Source: an uncultured Peptococcaceae bacterium (GTDB taxonomy: Bacteria > Bacillota > Peptococcia > Peptococcales > Peptococcaceae). Taken from it: 14,267 bases of DNA. The stretch's first letter is position 1, and each line of letters begins with the position of its first letter. This document shows positions 14,205-14,267 of the stretch, in pieces. Where the stretch lies: positions 1 through 14,267 of the forward strand of contig CABVBB010000012.1 of NCBI GenBank assembly GCA_902496505.1, written 5' to 3'. Made by a program: the position numbers and the translations under genes. The notes below the pieces were generated by a model. That model had not been told where the DNA came from, searched no databases, and worked only from the letters and a program-made list of their open reading frames with translations.

Positions 14205-14267
14205 TGATTTGTCTGATATGCTCCCTATAAGGAAGACAGTGAAATAAAACACTGATTCCAGAAGGGA
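14205..14267 (+). mobile_element. Possible left end and leader of an insertion sequence, cut by the window
   Basis: The string TGTCTGATATGCTCCCTATA (from 14210) followed by AGGAAGACAG looks like the terminal region of an IS3-family-like element, based on general resemblance only. The window ends in GAAGGGA, a plausible ribosome site, which would place a start codon just outside. No transposase codons and no second end are visible, so this is tentative. Confidence 0.25.

Noticed and set aside
1..14267. CRISPR array, tRNA, rRNA, or phage integrase with attachment sites
   Set aside because: No regularly spaced repeats, no tRNA-like cloverleaf ending in CCA and no integrase motifs were seen on reading both strands.

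Overview
The window looks like a chromosomal stretch of a moderately GC-rich Bacillota (Firmicutes) bacterium. The reasons are strong AGGAGG-type ribosome sites with some TTG and GTG starts, SigA-like TTGACA/TATAAT promoters, many compact intrinsic terminators, an ECF sigma factor with a zf-HC2 anti-sigma factor, and a PF06541 membrane protein beside FtsH. A Negativicutes or Clostridia relative is my best guess, but the sequence does not settle the class. No rRNA, tRNA or CRISPR array is visible.

Layout. Positions 1-2615 hold a 5'-truncated PF06541 membrane protein overlapping an FtsH-type AAA+ zinc protease (both +), closed by a terminator. Positions 2741-3732 hold a self-contained toxin-antitoxin module with its own promoter and terminator: a VbhA-like antitoxin and a Fic adenylyltransferase. 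On the - strand, 3740-7085 is a two-gene operon of GH3-family (acyl acid-amido synthetase fold) adenylating enzymes with overlapping ends. Next, 7286-8866 is a Na+:solute symporter (PutP/SSF family, -). It is preceded by a 60-nt gap and a roughly 178-nt structured RNA (9103 to 8926) that starts at a near-consensus promoter and ends in a strong intrinsic terminator. This is either an attenuator/riboswitch-like leader or an independent sRNA. Diverging from it, 9231-9781 (+) is a decayed metallo-beta-lactamase-fold gene with an internal deletion and frame changes. Then come a lipoprotein (9824-10633, -), a coupled ECF sigma/anti-sigma pair (11911 to 10821, -) and a large DUF2075 nuclease-helicase fusion (12138-14114, +). 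The right edge may carry the start of an insertion sequence.

How the parts relate. FtsH (membrane protein quality control) and the sigma/anti-sigma pair are housekeeping or envelope-stress functions. The Fic module and the DUF2075 nuclease-helicase look like accessory, defence-type cargo and are visibly more AT-rich than their neighbours. The GH3 pair plus symporter may form a small-molecule uptake and amide-conjugation neighbourhood, but this is inference from adjacency only.

The most unusual elements are the unidentified symporter leader RNA, the tandem bacterial GH3 paralogues with divergent active-site motifs, and the nuclease-helicase fusion.
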